Origin: Alphaproteobacteria bacterium
Lineage (GTDB): Bacteria > Pseudomonadota > Alphaproteobacteria > Reyranellales > Reyranellaceae
Assembly: GCA_947474005.1 (NCBI GenBank)
Contig: CANJHI010000020.1
Location: 1-48,645, forward strand
Length of the DNA: 48,645 nt
Direction: 5' to 3'
The position numbers and the translations under genes are program-made. The notes under the pieces are model-generated. The model had not been told where the DNA came from, made no database searches, and was given only the letters and a program-made list of their open reading frames with translations. Below, piece after piece: positions 7,686-15,754 of this stretch. The first letter of the stretch is position 1. Each line of letters begins with the position of its first letter.

Positions 7686-9035
7686 CTAGGCCGCTGCGGC
7701 GGCGGTCACGAAGCTGTCGTCGCGGTAGATCGTGCGGCCGCCCACGATGGTGGCCATCACGCGTCCCTGGACCGGCCGCTCGTCGAACGGTGTGTTCTTG
7801 GTCTTGCTCCAGAGATCGGTGCGATCGATCTGCCAGGCATAGTCGGCGTCGAACACAACGAGATCAGCCGGCGCACCCTTGGCGAGGCGACCGCCGGGCA
7901 GGCCGAACAGGGCGGCGGGCCGGCTCGACAGGCGCTGGAAGAGCTGGGGCAGGGTGAGATGGCCGTTGTGCACAAGCTCGAGCGAGATCGGCAGCAGTGT
8001 TTCGAGCCCGATGCCGCCCGGCAGCGCCTGGGCGAAGGGCACGCGCTTGCTGTCCTGGTCCTGCGGCCGGTGGTCCGAGACGATGGCGTCGATCACGCCG
8101 CTCTTCAGGCCCTCGACAATCGCCGCGCGATCCCTCTCGGCGCGCAGCGGCGGCACCAGCTTGCCGAAGGTGCGGTAGTCGCCGACGGCGAGATCGTTCA
8201 GCGCAAAATAGGGGGCTGCGGTATCGCAGGTGATCTTCAGCCCACGCGCCTTGGCGGCGGCGATCGCGGCCACCGACTCGGCGGTCGAGATCTTGGCGAG
8301 ATGCATCTTCCCGCCGGTCATCTCGACCAGGCGGATATCGCGCTCGACCATCATCACTTCGGCGAGCGGTGGATTGCCCGACAGGCCGAGCCGTGTCGCC
8401 ATTTCGCCGCTGGTCATGTGGCCGCCCGACAGGGTCGGCTCCTGCGGCAGATGGACGATCAGCGCGTCGAAGGCCTTGCAGTAATAAAGAGCGCGCCGCA
8501 TCACCTGAGCGTTGCCCACGGCGTGGTCGGCATCGGTGAAGGCGACGGCGCCCGCTTCGGCCAGCAGGCCTATTTCGGCCAGTTCCTTGCCTTCGAGGCC
8601 CACCGTGAGCGCGCCGTAGGCGTACATGTTCACCAGCTTGATCAGCCGGGCGCGGCGGGCCACGAATTCGATCAGCGAGGCATCGTCGAACGGCGGCTCG
8701 TTGTCGGGCAGCAGCACCAGCGAGGTGATGCCGCCCGCCGCCGCTGCTGCACCGGCGCTCTCCAGCGTCTCCTTGTGCTCCTCGCCCGGCTCGCCGGTGT
8801 GCACGCGCGTGTCGACCACGCCGGGCGCCAGCACGAGGCCGCGGCAATCGATCGACTCGATGCCGTAGGGCGCGCCCGAGGCGAACAGGTTGGGGCCGTA
8901 ATCGGCGATCTTGCCGTCGCTGATCAGCACAGCGCCGCGATACTCGATGCCGGCCGTGGGATCGACGATGCGGGCGTTGATGTAGGCGGTCGAGCCAGTG
9001 TGCGGCGGCGCGGTCTTGTAGGTGTTGCCGCTCAT
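7686..9035 (-). CDS. pyrC: Dihydroorotase-like protein PyrC, probably non-catalytic
   Basis: This 449-residue amidohydrolase-fold protein follows pyrB and matches the class I dihydroorotase layout: 'GLVLAPGVVD..VH', 'EHKETLESAGAAAAAGGITS', 'GLSGNPPLAEV', 'YRTFGKLVPPLR', 'AIVSDHRPQ' and 'PGGIGLETLLP'. Several metal and substrate positions are altered. The first His of HxH is Arg77 (DTRVHTGEPG instead of DxHxHxREPG), the His before STA is Lys248 (AKISTAES), and DHAPH has become DHRPQ, although Asp321 is kept. Pseudomonas and other bacteria have an inactive PyrC' that serves as a structural partner of aspartate transcarbamoylase, and that role fits here. A true dihydroorotase would then be encoded elsewhere. 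The start chosen is MSGN at 9035. An upstream in-frame start at 9110 would overlap pyrB and add an atypical extension. Confidence 0.88.
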   Translation of the reverse strand: MSGNTYKTAPPHTGSTAYINARIVDPTAGIEYRGAVLISDGKIADYGPNLFASGAPYGIESIDCRGLVLAPGVVDTRVHTGEPGEEHKETLESAGAAAAAGGITSLVLLPDNEPPFDDASLIEFVARRARLIKLVNMYAYGALTVGLEGKELAEIGLLAEAGAVAFTDADHAVGNAQVMRRALYYCKAFDALIVHLPQEPTLSGGHMTSGEMATRLGLSGNPPLAEVMMVERDIRLVEMTGGKMHLAKISTAESVAAIAAAKARGLKITCDTAAPYFALNDLAVGDYRTFGKLVPPLRAERDRAAIVEGLKSGVIDAIVSDHRPQDQDSKRVPFAQALPGGIGLETLLPISLELVHNGHLTLPQLFQRLSSRPAALFGLPGGRLAKGAPADLVVFDADYAWQIDRTDLWSKTKNTPFDERPVQGRVMATIVGGRTIYRDDSFVTAAAAA

Positions 9036-9036
9036 G

Positions 9037-9056
9037 GCCGGGGGCGCGCCCCCGGC
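9037..9056. repeat. Perfect 20-bp GC palindrome between pyrB and pyrC
   Basis: The 20 bases from 9037 to 9056 equal their own reverse complement (half-site GCCGGGGGCG). The element ends one base before the chosen pyrC start codon. In a pyrB-pyrC transcript it could fold into a very stable hairpin over the ribosome-binding region, and no Shine-Dalgarno is visible there. It could also be a dispersed extragenic palindrome; only this copy was seen in the window. Confidence 0.85.
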
Positions 9057-9084
9057 GCTCGCTTGCTGTGGAAAATTGCGCACC

Positions 9085-10053
9085 TCACGCCACGGCTCCG
9101 ACCAGGGCATTGCGCCGCCCGCCGATCAGCGCTTCCAGGCAGGCCATGCGCACGGCGACGCCCATCTCGACCTGCTCGTGGATGACGCTGCGGTCGAGGT
9201 CGTCGGCGACCTCGGAGTCGATCTCGACGCCGCGGTTCATTGGCCCGGGATGCATGATCAGGGCGTCGGGCTTGGCATATTCCAGCTTGGCGTGGTCGAG
9301 GCCGAAGAAATGGAAGTATTCGCTGATCGAGGGCACGAAGGTGCCCTGCATGCGCTCCGTCTGCAGGCGCAGCATCATCACGATATCGACGTCTTTTAGG
9401 CCGGTCTTCATGTTGTAGTGGACTTCGACCCCCATCTTGTCGATGTCGGTCGGCATCAGGGTGGGCGGGCCGACGACGCGCACGCGCGCGCCCATGATCT
9501 GCAGCAGGTGGATGTTCGAGCGCGCCACGCGGCTGTGCATGATGTCGCCGCAGATCGCCACCAGCAGCCCCTCGAGGCTGCCGCGTCGCCGTCGGATGGT
9601 GAGCGCGTCGAGCAATGCCTGGGTCGGGTGCTCGTGCTGGCCGTCGCCGGCGTTGATGACGGCGCAATTGACCTTTTGCGACAGCAGGTTGACCGCGCCC
9701 GACTCATGATGGCGTACGACGATGGCGTCGGGCCGCATGGCGTTCAGCGTCATCGCCGTGTCGAGCAGCGTCTCGCCCTTGCGGACCGACGAGGTGGCGA
9801 CGTCCATGTTGATGACGTCGGCGCCCAGCCGCTTGGCCGCGACCTCGAAGCTGGTGCGTGTTCGTGTCGAATTCTCGAAGAAGAGATTGATGACAGTGCG
9901 GCCGGCGAGCATGTCGCGCCGCTTGTCGATCGATCGATTCTGGTCGATGTAATTTTCGGAAAGGTCGAGCAATCCCGAAATAGTCTCGGGAGCAAGTCCC
10001 TCGATGCCGAGGAGGTGGGGCAGCCTCGGCAGGCCCATGCGTTTCTTTGTCAC
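9085..10053 (-). CDS. pyrB: Aspartate carbamoyltransferase catalytic subunit PyrB
   Basis: PyrB joins carbamoyl phosphate and aspartate in the committed step of pyrimidine synthesis. The 322 residues contain the carbamoyl-phosphate loop [12 protein letters not shown] (about 59-70), the mobile loop [12 protein letters not shown] (about 88-99), HPTQALLD (142-149), the LRLQTERM segment (about 228-235) and [12 protein letters not shown] (268-279), all typical of an active enzyme. The usual length is about 310. The start is GTG at 10053; an ATG at 10038 is also possible, and neither has a strong Shine-Dalgarno. The pyrC-like gene follows after 49 bases, consistent with a PyrB-PyrC' complex. No pyrI is present. 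Confidence 0.96.
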   Translation of the reverse strand: MTKKRMGLPRLPHLLGIEGLAPETISGLLDLSENYIDQNRSIDKRRDMLAGRTVINLFFENSTRTRTSFEVAAKRLGADVINMDVATSSVRKGETLLDTAMTLNAMRPDAIVVRHHESGAVNLLSQKVNCAVINAGDGQHEHPTQALLDALTIRRRRGSLEGLLVAICGDIMHSRVARSNIHLLQIMGARVRVVGPPTLMPTDIDKMGVEVHYNMKTGLKDVDIVMMLRLQTERMQGTFVPSISEYFHFFGLDHAKLEYAKPDALIMHPGPMNRGVEIDSEVADDLDRSVIHEQVEMGVAVRMACLEALIGGRRNALVGAVA

Positions 10054-10065
10054 TAAAGCGCGACG

Positions 10066-10638
10066 TTAAGCACGCGCATGCCGGTCCGGCAAGCTGGCGT
10101 TTTGGTGGATAACGTCGGAGACGGAACAGACCGTCGCAGGTCCGCGCGGCGCGATGAAGTCGGCCCAGATGGCATTGTGATGCTCGATGATCTTGTCAGC
10201 CGGCAGATGCGGCCGGTTTGCCGCGGTGTGCCCGTCCGAGGGCACGACCGTCGGATAGCCGCGCGCCAACGCGCTGCGCACCGTCGTGTCGACGCAGTAG
10301 TCGGTCGCCCAGCCGGTGATGATCAGCCGGTCGATGGCGCGAGCGTGGAGGAAGTCGTCGAGCGGGGTTTCGAGGAAGGCGTCGCAGGATTTCTTGCGAA
10401 TGACGGTGTCGGCGGGGCAAGGGGAGAGGTTTTCGAGCAGCTTCCAGCCCGGCTGGTCCGGATGGAACGGGTCCCCCGGCGGCCCGTCATGCTGGATGAA
10501 GACGACCGCGCCGCCCTGGGCGCGCACCGCATCGGCGAGCCTGTTCGGACGGCCGATCAGCCCTGCTGCGTCGTGCTTGGGCGTCGCGTCGACAAACGCG
10601 CCCTGCTGCATGTCGATGATGATCAGGGCATCGCTCAT
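10066..10638 (-). CDS. Isochorismatase-family cysteine hydrolase
   Basis: This 190-residue soluble protein has the isochorismatase/nicotinamidase fold. The presumed catalytic triad is visible as Asp9 (LIIIDMQQG), the Lys of VIRKKSCDAF (about 80-83) and the Cys of ATDYCVDTTVRSA (about 114). The short insertion and the DYCVDTTVRSALARGY signature resemble YcaC/nicotinamidase-like amidases rather than siderophore isochorismatases. It lies 12 bases before pyrB and 13 bases after the HTH-citrate synthase on the same strand, so the three could share a transcript. Substrate is not predictable; an amide such as nicotinamide or a ureido compound is typical for the family. Confidence 0.88.
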   Translation of the reverse strand: MSDALIIIDMQQGAFVDATPKHDAAGLIGRPNRLADAVRAQGGAVVFIQHDGPPGDPFHPDQPGWKLLENLSPCPADTVIRKKSCDAFLETPLDDFLHARAIDRLIITGWATDYCVDTTVRSALARGYPTVVPSDGHTAANRPHLPADKIIEHHNAIWADFIAPRGPATVCSVSDVIHQNASLPDRHARA

Positions 10639-10651
10639 TGGGGAGGTGGCC

Positions 10652-11857
10652 TCAGCTTCCGGGTCGCGGACCTGTATAGCGGGCGCGCGGCCGGATCAAT
10701 GTTCCGTGCGCGGCCTGCTCGAGCGCGTGCGCGATCCATCCGACGGTGCGGCCGAGCAGGAAGAGCGCCAGCGCCGAATTCTTGGGCAGGCCGAGCACGC
10801 GCTCGATGGTGACGGTTGCGAAATCGACGTTGGGCTTGCGGTCGATCACGCGCTCGGCCGCGGCCGCCAGGCGGTCGGCAAAGGCCAGCTCGGGCGAATG
10901 GGGCACGATCTCGCGCAGCATCGCGAAAAGCGTCGCCGCCCGGATGTCGCCGTCCGGATAGAGCTGGTGGCCGAAGCCCGGGATATAGACGCGGTCGTGC
11001 ACCCGGCGGCTGAGTTCGCCGTCGAGATCGGGTGCGTCCCTGAGCTCGTCGAACAGGCTGGCCACGCGCCGGGTCAGCCCGCCATGGCGCGGGCCGTTGA
11101 TCGCGACGAGGCCGGCCATTGTCGAGCCGTAAAGATTGGCGCCGGTGGATGCAACGACGCGGGCGGCAAAGGCCGAGGCGTTGAATTCGTGGTCCGCCGA
11201 CAGGACGAGGGCGGCGCGGATCAAGGGCGCCTGGTCGGCCGGCACGCGCCACGCCGCGGCGACCTGTTCGTGCACCGGCTTGTCGGAGAGCGGCTCGGCG
11301 GTCACGGCGGCAGTCAGGAGCCGCAGGATGCGCGCGCCGGTTTCGAGCATGGCGGTGCGGTCCTCGACCCAGCTCGGGTGATCCCAGCGCGCCGCGGCGG
11401 GGAGCAGGACGAGGCAACTGTCGACCGGCGGGAGCGCCGCCGCCGCCAGCCAGGCGCCGCGCAGGGCGGCCGACATCGGCGGCAGGTTCTTCGGTCCGAA
11501 CGGCCGGTCGTCGCAGTCCCAGAGGAGTTGCGCCACCTGCTCCAGCGAGGCGTTGCGCGCAAGGCGGGTGGCGTCGTGGCCGCAATAGAAGAGACGGCCG
11601 TTCTCGATCAGCGTCAGCGACGATTCAAGGACAGGCGTGCCGAAGTCGAGGGCGTTGGCCGCAATGGACTCGGCCTTGCGTCCGACGTCGCGCCGCCGCT
11701 TGAGCTGCGAGACGTCCTGGGCGCGGTAGCGCCGTTCACGTTGCCCCGGGCTGCCTTCGGAGCGCAGCAGGCCGCGGCTCACATAGGCATAGAGCGTGGC
11801 GGACGAGACGCCCAGCCGGCGTGCCGCTTCCTTCGAACTCAGCCATTCAGTCGCCAT
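10652..11857 (-). CDS. Citrate synthase fused to an N-terminal helix-turn-helix domain
   Basis: Residues 4-55 form a MerR/excisionase-like winged helix-turn-helix (WLSSKEAARRLGVSSATLYA, then VSRGLLRSE and RRYRAQDV). Residues of about 70-401 are a full citrate synthase fold. Its active-site positions are kept: ADHEFNAS (His223), PRHGG (His258), GFGHQLY (His297) and NVDF (Asp345). The enzyme could be active, and the HTH suggests it also binds DNA. It is transcribed away from a second citrate synthase, with an 83-base palindrome-rich region between them, so self-regulation and control of the partner are plausible. Proteins of this architecture are known from genome annotation, but I know of no established role. 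The length of 401 fits one added domain of about 60 residues. Confidence 0.9.
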   Translation of the reverse strand: MATEWLSSKEAARRLGVSSATLYAYVSRGLLRSEGSPGQRERRYRAQDVSQLKRRRDVGRKAESIAANALDFGTPVLESSLTLIENGRLFYCGHDATRLARNASLEQVAQLLWDCDDRPFGPKNLPPMSAALRGAWLAAAALPPVDSCLVLLPAAARWDHPSWVEDRTAMLETGARILRLLTAAVTAEPLSDKPVHEQVAAAWRVPADQAPLIRAALVLSADHEFNASAFAARVVASTGANLYGSTMAGLVAINGPRHGGLTRRVASLFDELRDAPDLDGELSRRVHDRVYIPGFGHQLYPDGDIRAATLFAMLREIVPHSPELAFADRLAAAAERVIDRKPNVDFATVTIERVLGLPKNSALALFLLGRTVGWIAHALEQAAHGTLIRPRARYTGPRPGS

Positions 11858-11865
11858 CTCTTATT

Positions 11866-11894
11866 ATTGATCAATTCAATCAATATTGACAATA
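11866..11894. promoter_or_regulatory. AT-rich overlapping palindromes, probable operator of the citrate synthase pair
   Basis: Within an 83-base gap of otherwise normal GC content lies an AT-rich stretch. It contains ATTGATCAAT (perfect palindrome, 11866-11875), ATTGAT/ATCAAT arms around a 7-base spacer (11866-11884), and TATTG-A-CAATA (11884-11894). It begins 8 bases upstream of the HTH-citrate synthase ATG, so binding there would block transcription or translation start of that gene and probably affect the divergent gene. The HTH-citrate synthase is the obvious candidate protein. The symmetry is seen directly; the function is inference. Confidence 0.6.
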
Positions 11895-11909
11895 CATATG
11901 TCCGGCCCG

Positions 11910-11936
11910 AATCCTTCGCGAACAAGCGAAGGGATT
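11910..11936 (+). promoter_or_regulatory. Leader hairpin covering the ribosome-binding site of the second citrate synthase
   Basis: AATCCTTCGC (11910-11919) pairs with GCGAAGGGATT (11926-11936) around a 6-base loop, with one bulged G. The likely Shine-Dalgarno GAAGGGA (11928-11934), 6 bases before the ATG at 11941, lies in the 3' arm. When folded, the stem would hide the ribosome-binding site. It is too small to be a classic riboswitch. Confidence 0.5.
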
Positions 11937-11940
11937 TCCG

Positions 11941-13038
11941 ATGTTGCAGACACGGGTGGACAGCGGCCTCGACGGGGTGATCGTGGCCGACACGGTGATG
12001 AGCGAGGTCGACGGCGAGGCCGGCCGGCTGATCGTACGCGGTCATGCCGTCGAGCAACTCGTCGCCACCCGTGGCTTCGAAGGGGTGGCGGCGTTGCTGT
12101 GGGACGGGTTTGCCCCCAGCGATCAAGGGGGTGGTGGCGACGAGCGCGCCGTTCGCGAAGGCTTCGCCTTGGCGCGGGTTCGGGCCTTTGGCGAAGTGCC
12201 GAAGCTGCTGCAGGCCGCCAAGGGCCTGACGCCCGTCGAAGGGCTGCGTGTCGGGCTCGGCATGCTGGCCGACTCCGAACTGATGCCGCACCACTATCTC
12301 GTGTGCGGCGCGCTGCCGGTGTTCCTCGCCGCCCTCCTGCGGGCCTCGGAAGGCAAGTTGGCGCTGGCGCCGGATCCCGCGCTCACGACGGCGCAGGACC
12401 TGCTGCGCATGATCCGTGGCAAGCGCGCGGACGACTTCTTCGAGAAGGGCCTTGATACCTATCTCGCGACCATCACCGACCACGGCTTCAATGCCTCGAC
12501 CTTCACGGCACGCGTCGTGGCGTCGACGCATGCCGGCCTCATCTCCGCGGTGCTGGCGGGGCTGTGCGCCCTGAAAGGTCCGCTGCATGGCGGCGCGCCC
12601 GGTCCCGTGCTCGACATGTTCGACGACATCGGCACGCTCGACCGGGCCGGCGCCTGGTTCGACGACGCCTTCTCCAAGGGCACGACCCTGATGGGTTTCG
12701 GCCATCGCATCTACAAGGTGCGCGATCCGCGTGCCGACGTCCTCAAGAACACCGTCGCGACCCTGCCGCAGACCGCAGGGCGGCTCGCTTTCGCCGTCGA
12801 GGTCGAGAAGAGTGCCATCGCAGCGCTACGCAGGTACAAGCCGGGCCGGCGGCTCGACACCAACGTCGAGTACTACACCGCGCTTCTGCTGGAGGCGCTC
12901 GAGGTGCCGCGCAGCGCCTTCACCGCTTTGTTCGCGGTCGGCCGAGTCGCGGGCTGGTGTGCCCACATCTTCGAGCAGGAGAAGGGCGGCCGCATTATCC
13001 GCCCGCAGTCGAATTACGTGGGCCCAAGAGAAGGTTAA
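11941..13038 (+). CDS. Citrate synthase / 2-methylcitrate synthase family protein
   Basis: This 365-residue citrate synthase family enzyme condenses an acyl-CoA (acetyl- or propionyl-CoA) with oxaloacetate. Motifs seen are ITDHGFNASTFTARV (His181), PLHGGAPG (His216) and GFGHRIYKVRDPRA (His255, with the arginines after it). The acidic residue of the usual NVDF/NVEF motif is Glu310 (NVEYYT), where the well-studied enzymes have Asp; some short bacterial forms also carry Glu. It is about 60-70 residues shorter than type II enzymes such as E. coli GltA, as in methylcitrate synthases. It is divergent from the HTH-citrate synthase and may form mixed oligomers with it. Its stop overlaps the glycosyltransferase stop on the other strand at TTAA. 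Confidence 0.9.
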   Translation: MLQTRVDSGLDGVIVADTVMSEVDGEAGRLIVRGHAVEQLVATRGFEGVAALLWDGFAPSDQGGGGDERAVREGFALARVRAFGEVPKLLQAAKGLTPVEGLRVGLGMLADSELMPHHYLVCGALPVFLAALLRASEGKLALAPDPALTTAQDLLRMIRGKRADDFFEKGLDTYLATITDHGFNASTFTARVVASTHAGLISAVLAGLCALKGPLHGGAPGPVLDMFDDIGTLDRAGAWFDDAFSKGTTLMGFGHRIYKVRDPRADVLKNTVATLPQTAGRLAFAVEVEKSAIAALRRYKPGRRLDTNVEYYTALLLEALEVPRSAFTALFAVGRVAGWCAHIFEQEKGGRIIRPQSNYVGPREG

Positions 13039-14376
13039 GCACGGCTCAGGCCGAACTTTCGAAGAATTCGATGGAAAGAATGAACCAGCAGGCGACGAAG
13101 GGCGATTTCGTTCAGCGAGGCATCCAGTGAGGTGGTGGCCTCGGCGGGGCTACAGATATTGATCAGCTCGTCATCGACCGGGAGTGGCTTCCGGGCCTGA
13201 CTGCTGAGGGCATGATAGAGATCAAGCCGCGCCGGAAGTACCGTCTCGGGTGCCAGGGCCTGCTTGATCGCTTTCGCACCGGCATTGCCCAATTCTGATC
13301 GGTGGTGCGGACTCATGGCGAGAAGGCGATCGATATTTTCGGCAAGGCTGGGGCCGCTCGTTGGCTCATAAACGAATCCCGTAACACCGTTCTCGATCAG
13401 GTCGCTGGCGCCGACCCCTGACGAGCAGATGACCGGCGCGCCGGCGGTCATGGCTTCAACACAGGTGAAGTTGAAGACGTCCCATGTCGACGGCACGACG
13501 ACGAAACCCGCCGTGAGCTGGCGTTCGCGGATTTGGGCAGGACTCTCCTCGGGCAGATGATGGATTTTTTTGCCCCATACATCTGGCCATGTCTGGGAGA
13601 GGTGGCGAGCCGTCGAGCCATTCGATTTGTGAATCGGCACGTCTCGTCCGATCCAATCGATCTCGGGCGCCCCTTGTCCCAGAAGGTGAAGGGCTTCGCA
13701 GAGAATGTGCGGGCCCTTCCAACGTTGCACGCGGCCAATCACCAAGCCTCGCCCCGTCCTCTCGCCCGGTTCGTGCGGGAGATTTTCAGGAACGAAAACC
13801 GGCCGGATGAGATCGACCTTTCTGGCGAGTTTCTGCGTCCAGAAGCGAACGTTGTTCGTACTATGAGTGATGACCGAGTCGATCGCCGACAGACCGAGGA
13901 CCTCGATCAGCTGGATAATGGCGTCGGCCGCCCGGTCGCCTTCCAAGGGGTCAAGCTGGGCGATCTGGCCGGATACTGCCGTGCAACGATGCAACAACCG
14001 GGGGGCCTTCACGGAGCGCCCATGGCAGGAAGAGAAGTCCCCAATCCGTAACCTGCACGATGTCGGGCGGCGGATTTCGCTGCGCCTGTTCCCAAAGCGC
14101 CCAGGCCGCCGCGAGGTGGCGCTGCAGTTTCGGCACCGTCTCATATCGGCCAAAGCGCGGGATGAACTTCGCGTAAAGGTTCGTGTCGAGGACCTCTACT
14201 TCTATGCCGTTGATCGTGGATTTTCCGCCGCCGGGCGTATTAACGAAGCTGCTTCCATAGATCACGCTCACCTCGTGACCGGCGCGAGCCAGCCAGGGCA
14301 TCAACGAGCTGAAGTTGGTGATGATCCCACCGCCCATTCGCGGCAGGTATTCAGGCAGAACGAACAGAATCTTCAT
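13035..14376 (-). pseudogene. Glycosyltransferase (GT4-type), interrupted by one frameshift
   Basis: Two frames together make one GT4 enzyme of about 446 residues. The upstream part (13951-14376) starts MKILFVLPEYLPRMGGGIIT with the GT4 N-terminal Rossmann domain and runs to VVASLHGS. The downstream part resumes at SGQIAQLDPLEGD and contains the C-terminal donor-binding domain: 'GRVQRWKGPHIL', 'VVPSTWDVFNFTCVEAMTAGAP' and 'GASDLIENGVTGFV'. Removing one base near 13974 restores the frame exactly (HGS-SGQIA). This is either a real recent mutation or an assembly error. If real, the product is truncated before the donor site. The acceptor and sugar are unknown. The codon mix looks less GC-biased than in the neighbours, which hints at transfer. 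Confidence 0.8.
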
Positions 14377-14573
14377 GAGCTCATCTTCTGTCTCCCGGTG
14401 CTCAATGCGACCGATTTCCTGAGCGGGGATACGCGGGCACGTGCACTCTAAAAAACGGAGCAGACACTAATGAGCAAGAGACAGTGACGGAACAGAGAGA
14501 CCAAAAATACCACCGTCACCCATCATCGCCTTCTCGAGCTCGGAAAAGCAACCTCATGTTGTATGCCGGCCTT
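14377..14573. other. Gene-free 197-base gap, low GC
   Basis: This gap lies upstream of the glycosyltransferase and downstream of the secreted unknown gene. It is AT-richer than its surroundings in the part around 14450-14520. I see no open frame with homology, no strong hairpin and no RNA gene. It presumably contains the glycosyltransferase promoter. Confidence 0.5.
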
Positions 14574-15170
14574 TCAATCCCATCGCACCGCAGTGCCGCG
14601 CCAGGTCCGGGCGCGCGTGCCCGCGGCGTCGAACACCCACACGATGAGATCGATCCTGTCCGGCGAGAAACGGACGGTGAAATGTCGGCGCCAGAAACTG
14701 CCGTCGGCATGGCTGAAGAGGGCCTCGGTGCCGAAGGAGTCGGGTCGTACTGTGAGGAGGGCGGAGCGGGGCGCCGGATGGGTGTCGGCCGAGGCGAGCA
14801 GCGCCACACCATCGACCAGAGCGCCGAAGTGCAGGATCTCGCCTTGTTCGGAGGTCAGCATCGGGCCACCGTCGATGCGCAGCCAGATCGCGCCAAGACC
14901 GTTCGTCGACCGGATCGCGAACTGCACGCTGATCGGGGTCCGGTCTTCGACGTCGGCCGGCGGATTTTTCGGCGGGGGAAAGATGTCCATGAGGGGGATC
15001 GAGCGGTAAAAGCTCACGGCGCCGAGATAGGTGCCGAGCCGATCGGCAGGCAGGCCGTCACGGTCCGGGGCTTGCGACCCGACTTGCGCCCCAACTGGCG
15101 ATTGTGCGGCGGGCGCACACAGCAACAATGACACACCGGCGGCACCAATTGCGCGCCGGCGACCGATCAT
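14574..15170 (-). CDS. Secreted protein of unknown function
   Basis: The 198 residues begin with MIGRRRAIGAAGVSLLLCA, a signal peptide with a possible twin-arginine start. The mature part has 'PISVQFAIRSTNGLGAIWLRIDGGP', 'LTSEQGEILHFGALVDGVALL' and 'DRIDLIVWVFDAAGTRARTWRG'; the alternating hydrophobic pattern suggests a beta-rich fold. The chosen start overlaps the YceI stop as ATGA, so it is probably translated with YceI and belongs to the cytochrome b561-YceI operon. I do not recognise a family. A role in the periplasm next to YceI is likely from context only. Confidence 0.7.
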   Translation of the reverse strand: MIGRRRAIGAAGVSLLLCAPAAQSPVGAQVGSQAPDRDGLPADRLGTYLGAVSFYRSIPLMDIFPPPKNPPADVEDRTPISVQFAIRSTNGLGAIWLRIDGGPMLTSEQGEILHFGALVDGVALLASADTHPAPRSALLTVRPDSFGTEALFSHADGSFWRRHFTVRFSPDRIDLIVWVFDAAGTRARTWRGTAVRWD

Positions 15171-15754
15171 TTCGGACGGCTCGCCACGACGTTGAGGTCG
15201 ATCGTGACGTCGTTGGCAACCTGGCCGGTGCCGGCCCATTCATTCTGTCCGATGCCGTAGTCGAGACGCTTGACCTGCAGCTTGCCGCGGGCAGTGCCGC
15301 GCACGGCGCCCGGCTGCGCCGGGTTGTCGGCGATGGCGAGGGTGAAAGGCAGCACGACATCGCGCGTGACGTCGCGGATCGTGAGCTTGCCACGCGCTTC
15401 ATAGCGATCGCCGCCTGATGCGACGATCGAACTGGCCACGAAGCGGGCTTCGGGGAATTTCCGGACGTCGAGGAAATTGGGGCCCTTCAGCAGGGAATCG
15501 ACATCACTGTTGTTGGCTGTCGCGGCCGGCATCTGGATGCGGATATCGATCCGGGCCGCGGCGAGCGCCGCCGGATCGAGCACGATCTCGCCGCTCCAGG
15601 CCGGAAACCGTCCGTTCACGAACGCGCCGACCTGCGTGGCGGTGAAGGCGAGCGAACTGGCGCGCGGGTCGATCGTCCAGACATCCTGGGGCCCGGCCAG
15701 CGCGGGCTTGGCGAGCAGGAGGGCGGCGGCGATCATCAGCAGACGGCGCATCAT
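15167..15754 (-). CDS. YceI-family periplasmic protein
   Basis: This 195-residue YceI/polyprenyl-binding lipocalin-like protein starts with the signal peptide MMRRLLMIAAALLLAKPALA. The mature part opens with VWTIDPRASSLAFTATQVGA, the standard YceI start, followed by 'DVDSLLKGPNFLDVRKFPEARF' and 'LTIRDVTRDVVLPFTL'. Family members bind isoprenoid-like lipids and are often co-transcribed with cytochrome b561, as here. Its ATG overlaps the b561 stop and its stop overlaps the next start, both as ATGA. A role with a membrane quinone or isoprenoid pool is inferred from the family. Confidence 0.93.
   Translation of the reverse strand: MMRRLLMIAAALLLAKPALAGPQDVWTIDPRASSLAFTATQVGAFVNGRFPAWSGEIVLDPAALAAARIDIRIQMPAATANNSDVDSLLKGPNFLDVRKFPEARFVASSIVASGGDRYEARGKLTIRDVTRDVVLPFTLAIADNPAQPGAVRGTARGKLQVKRLDYGIGQNEWAGTGQVANDVTIDLNVVASRPK

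Noticed and set aside
7644..9185. 513-codon open frame on the + strand opposite pyrC
   Set aside because: It is a shadow of the dihydroorotase-like gene, with no recognisable domain or ribosome-binding site.
10316..11980. 554-codon + frame opposite the isochorismatase and HTH-citrate synthase
   Set aside because: Low-complexity Arg/Gly/Ala translation antisense to two well-supported genes.
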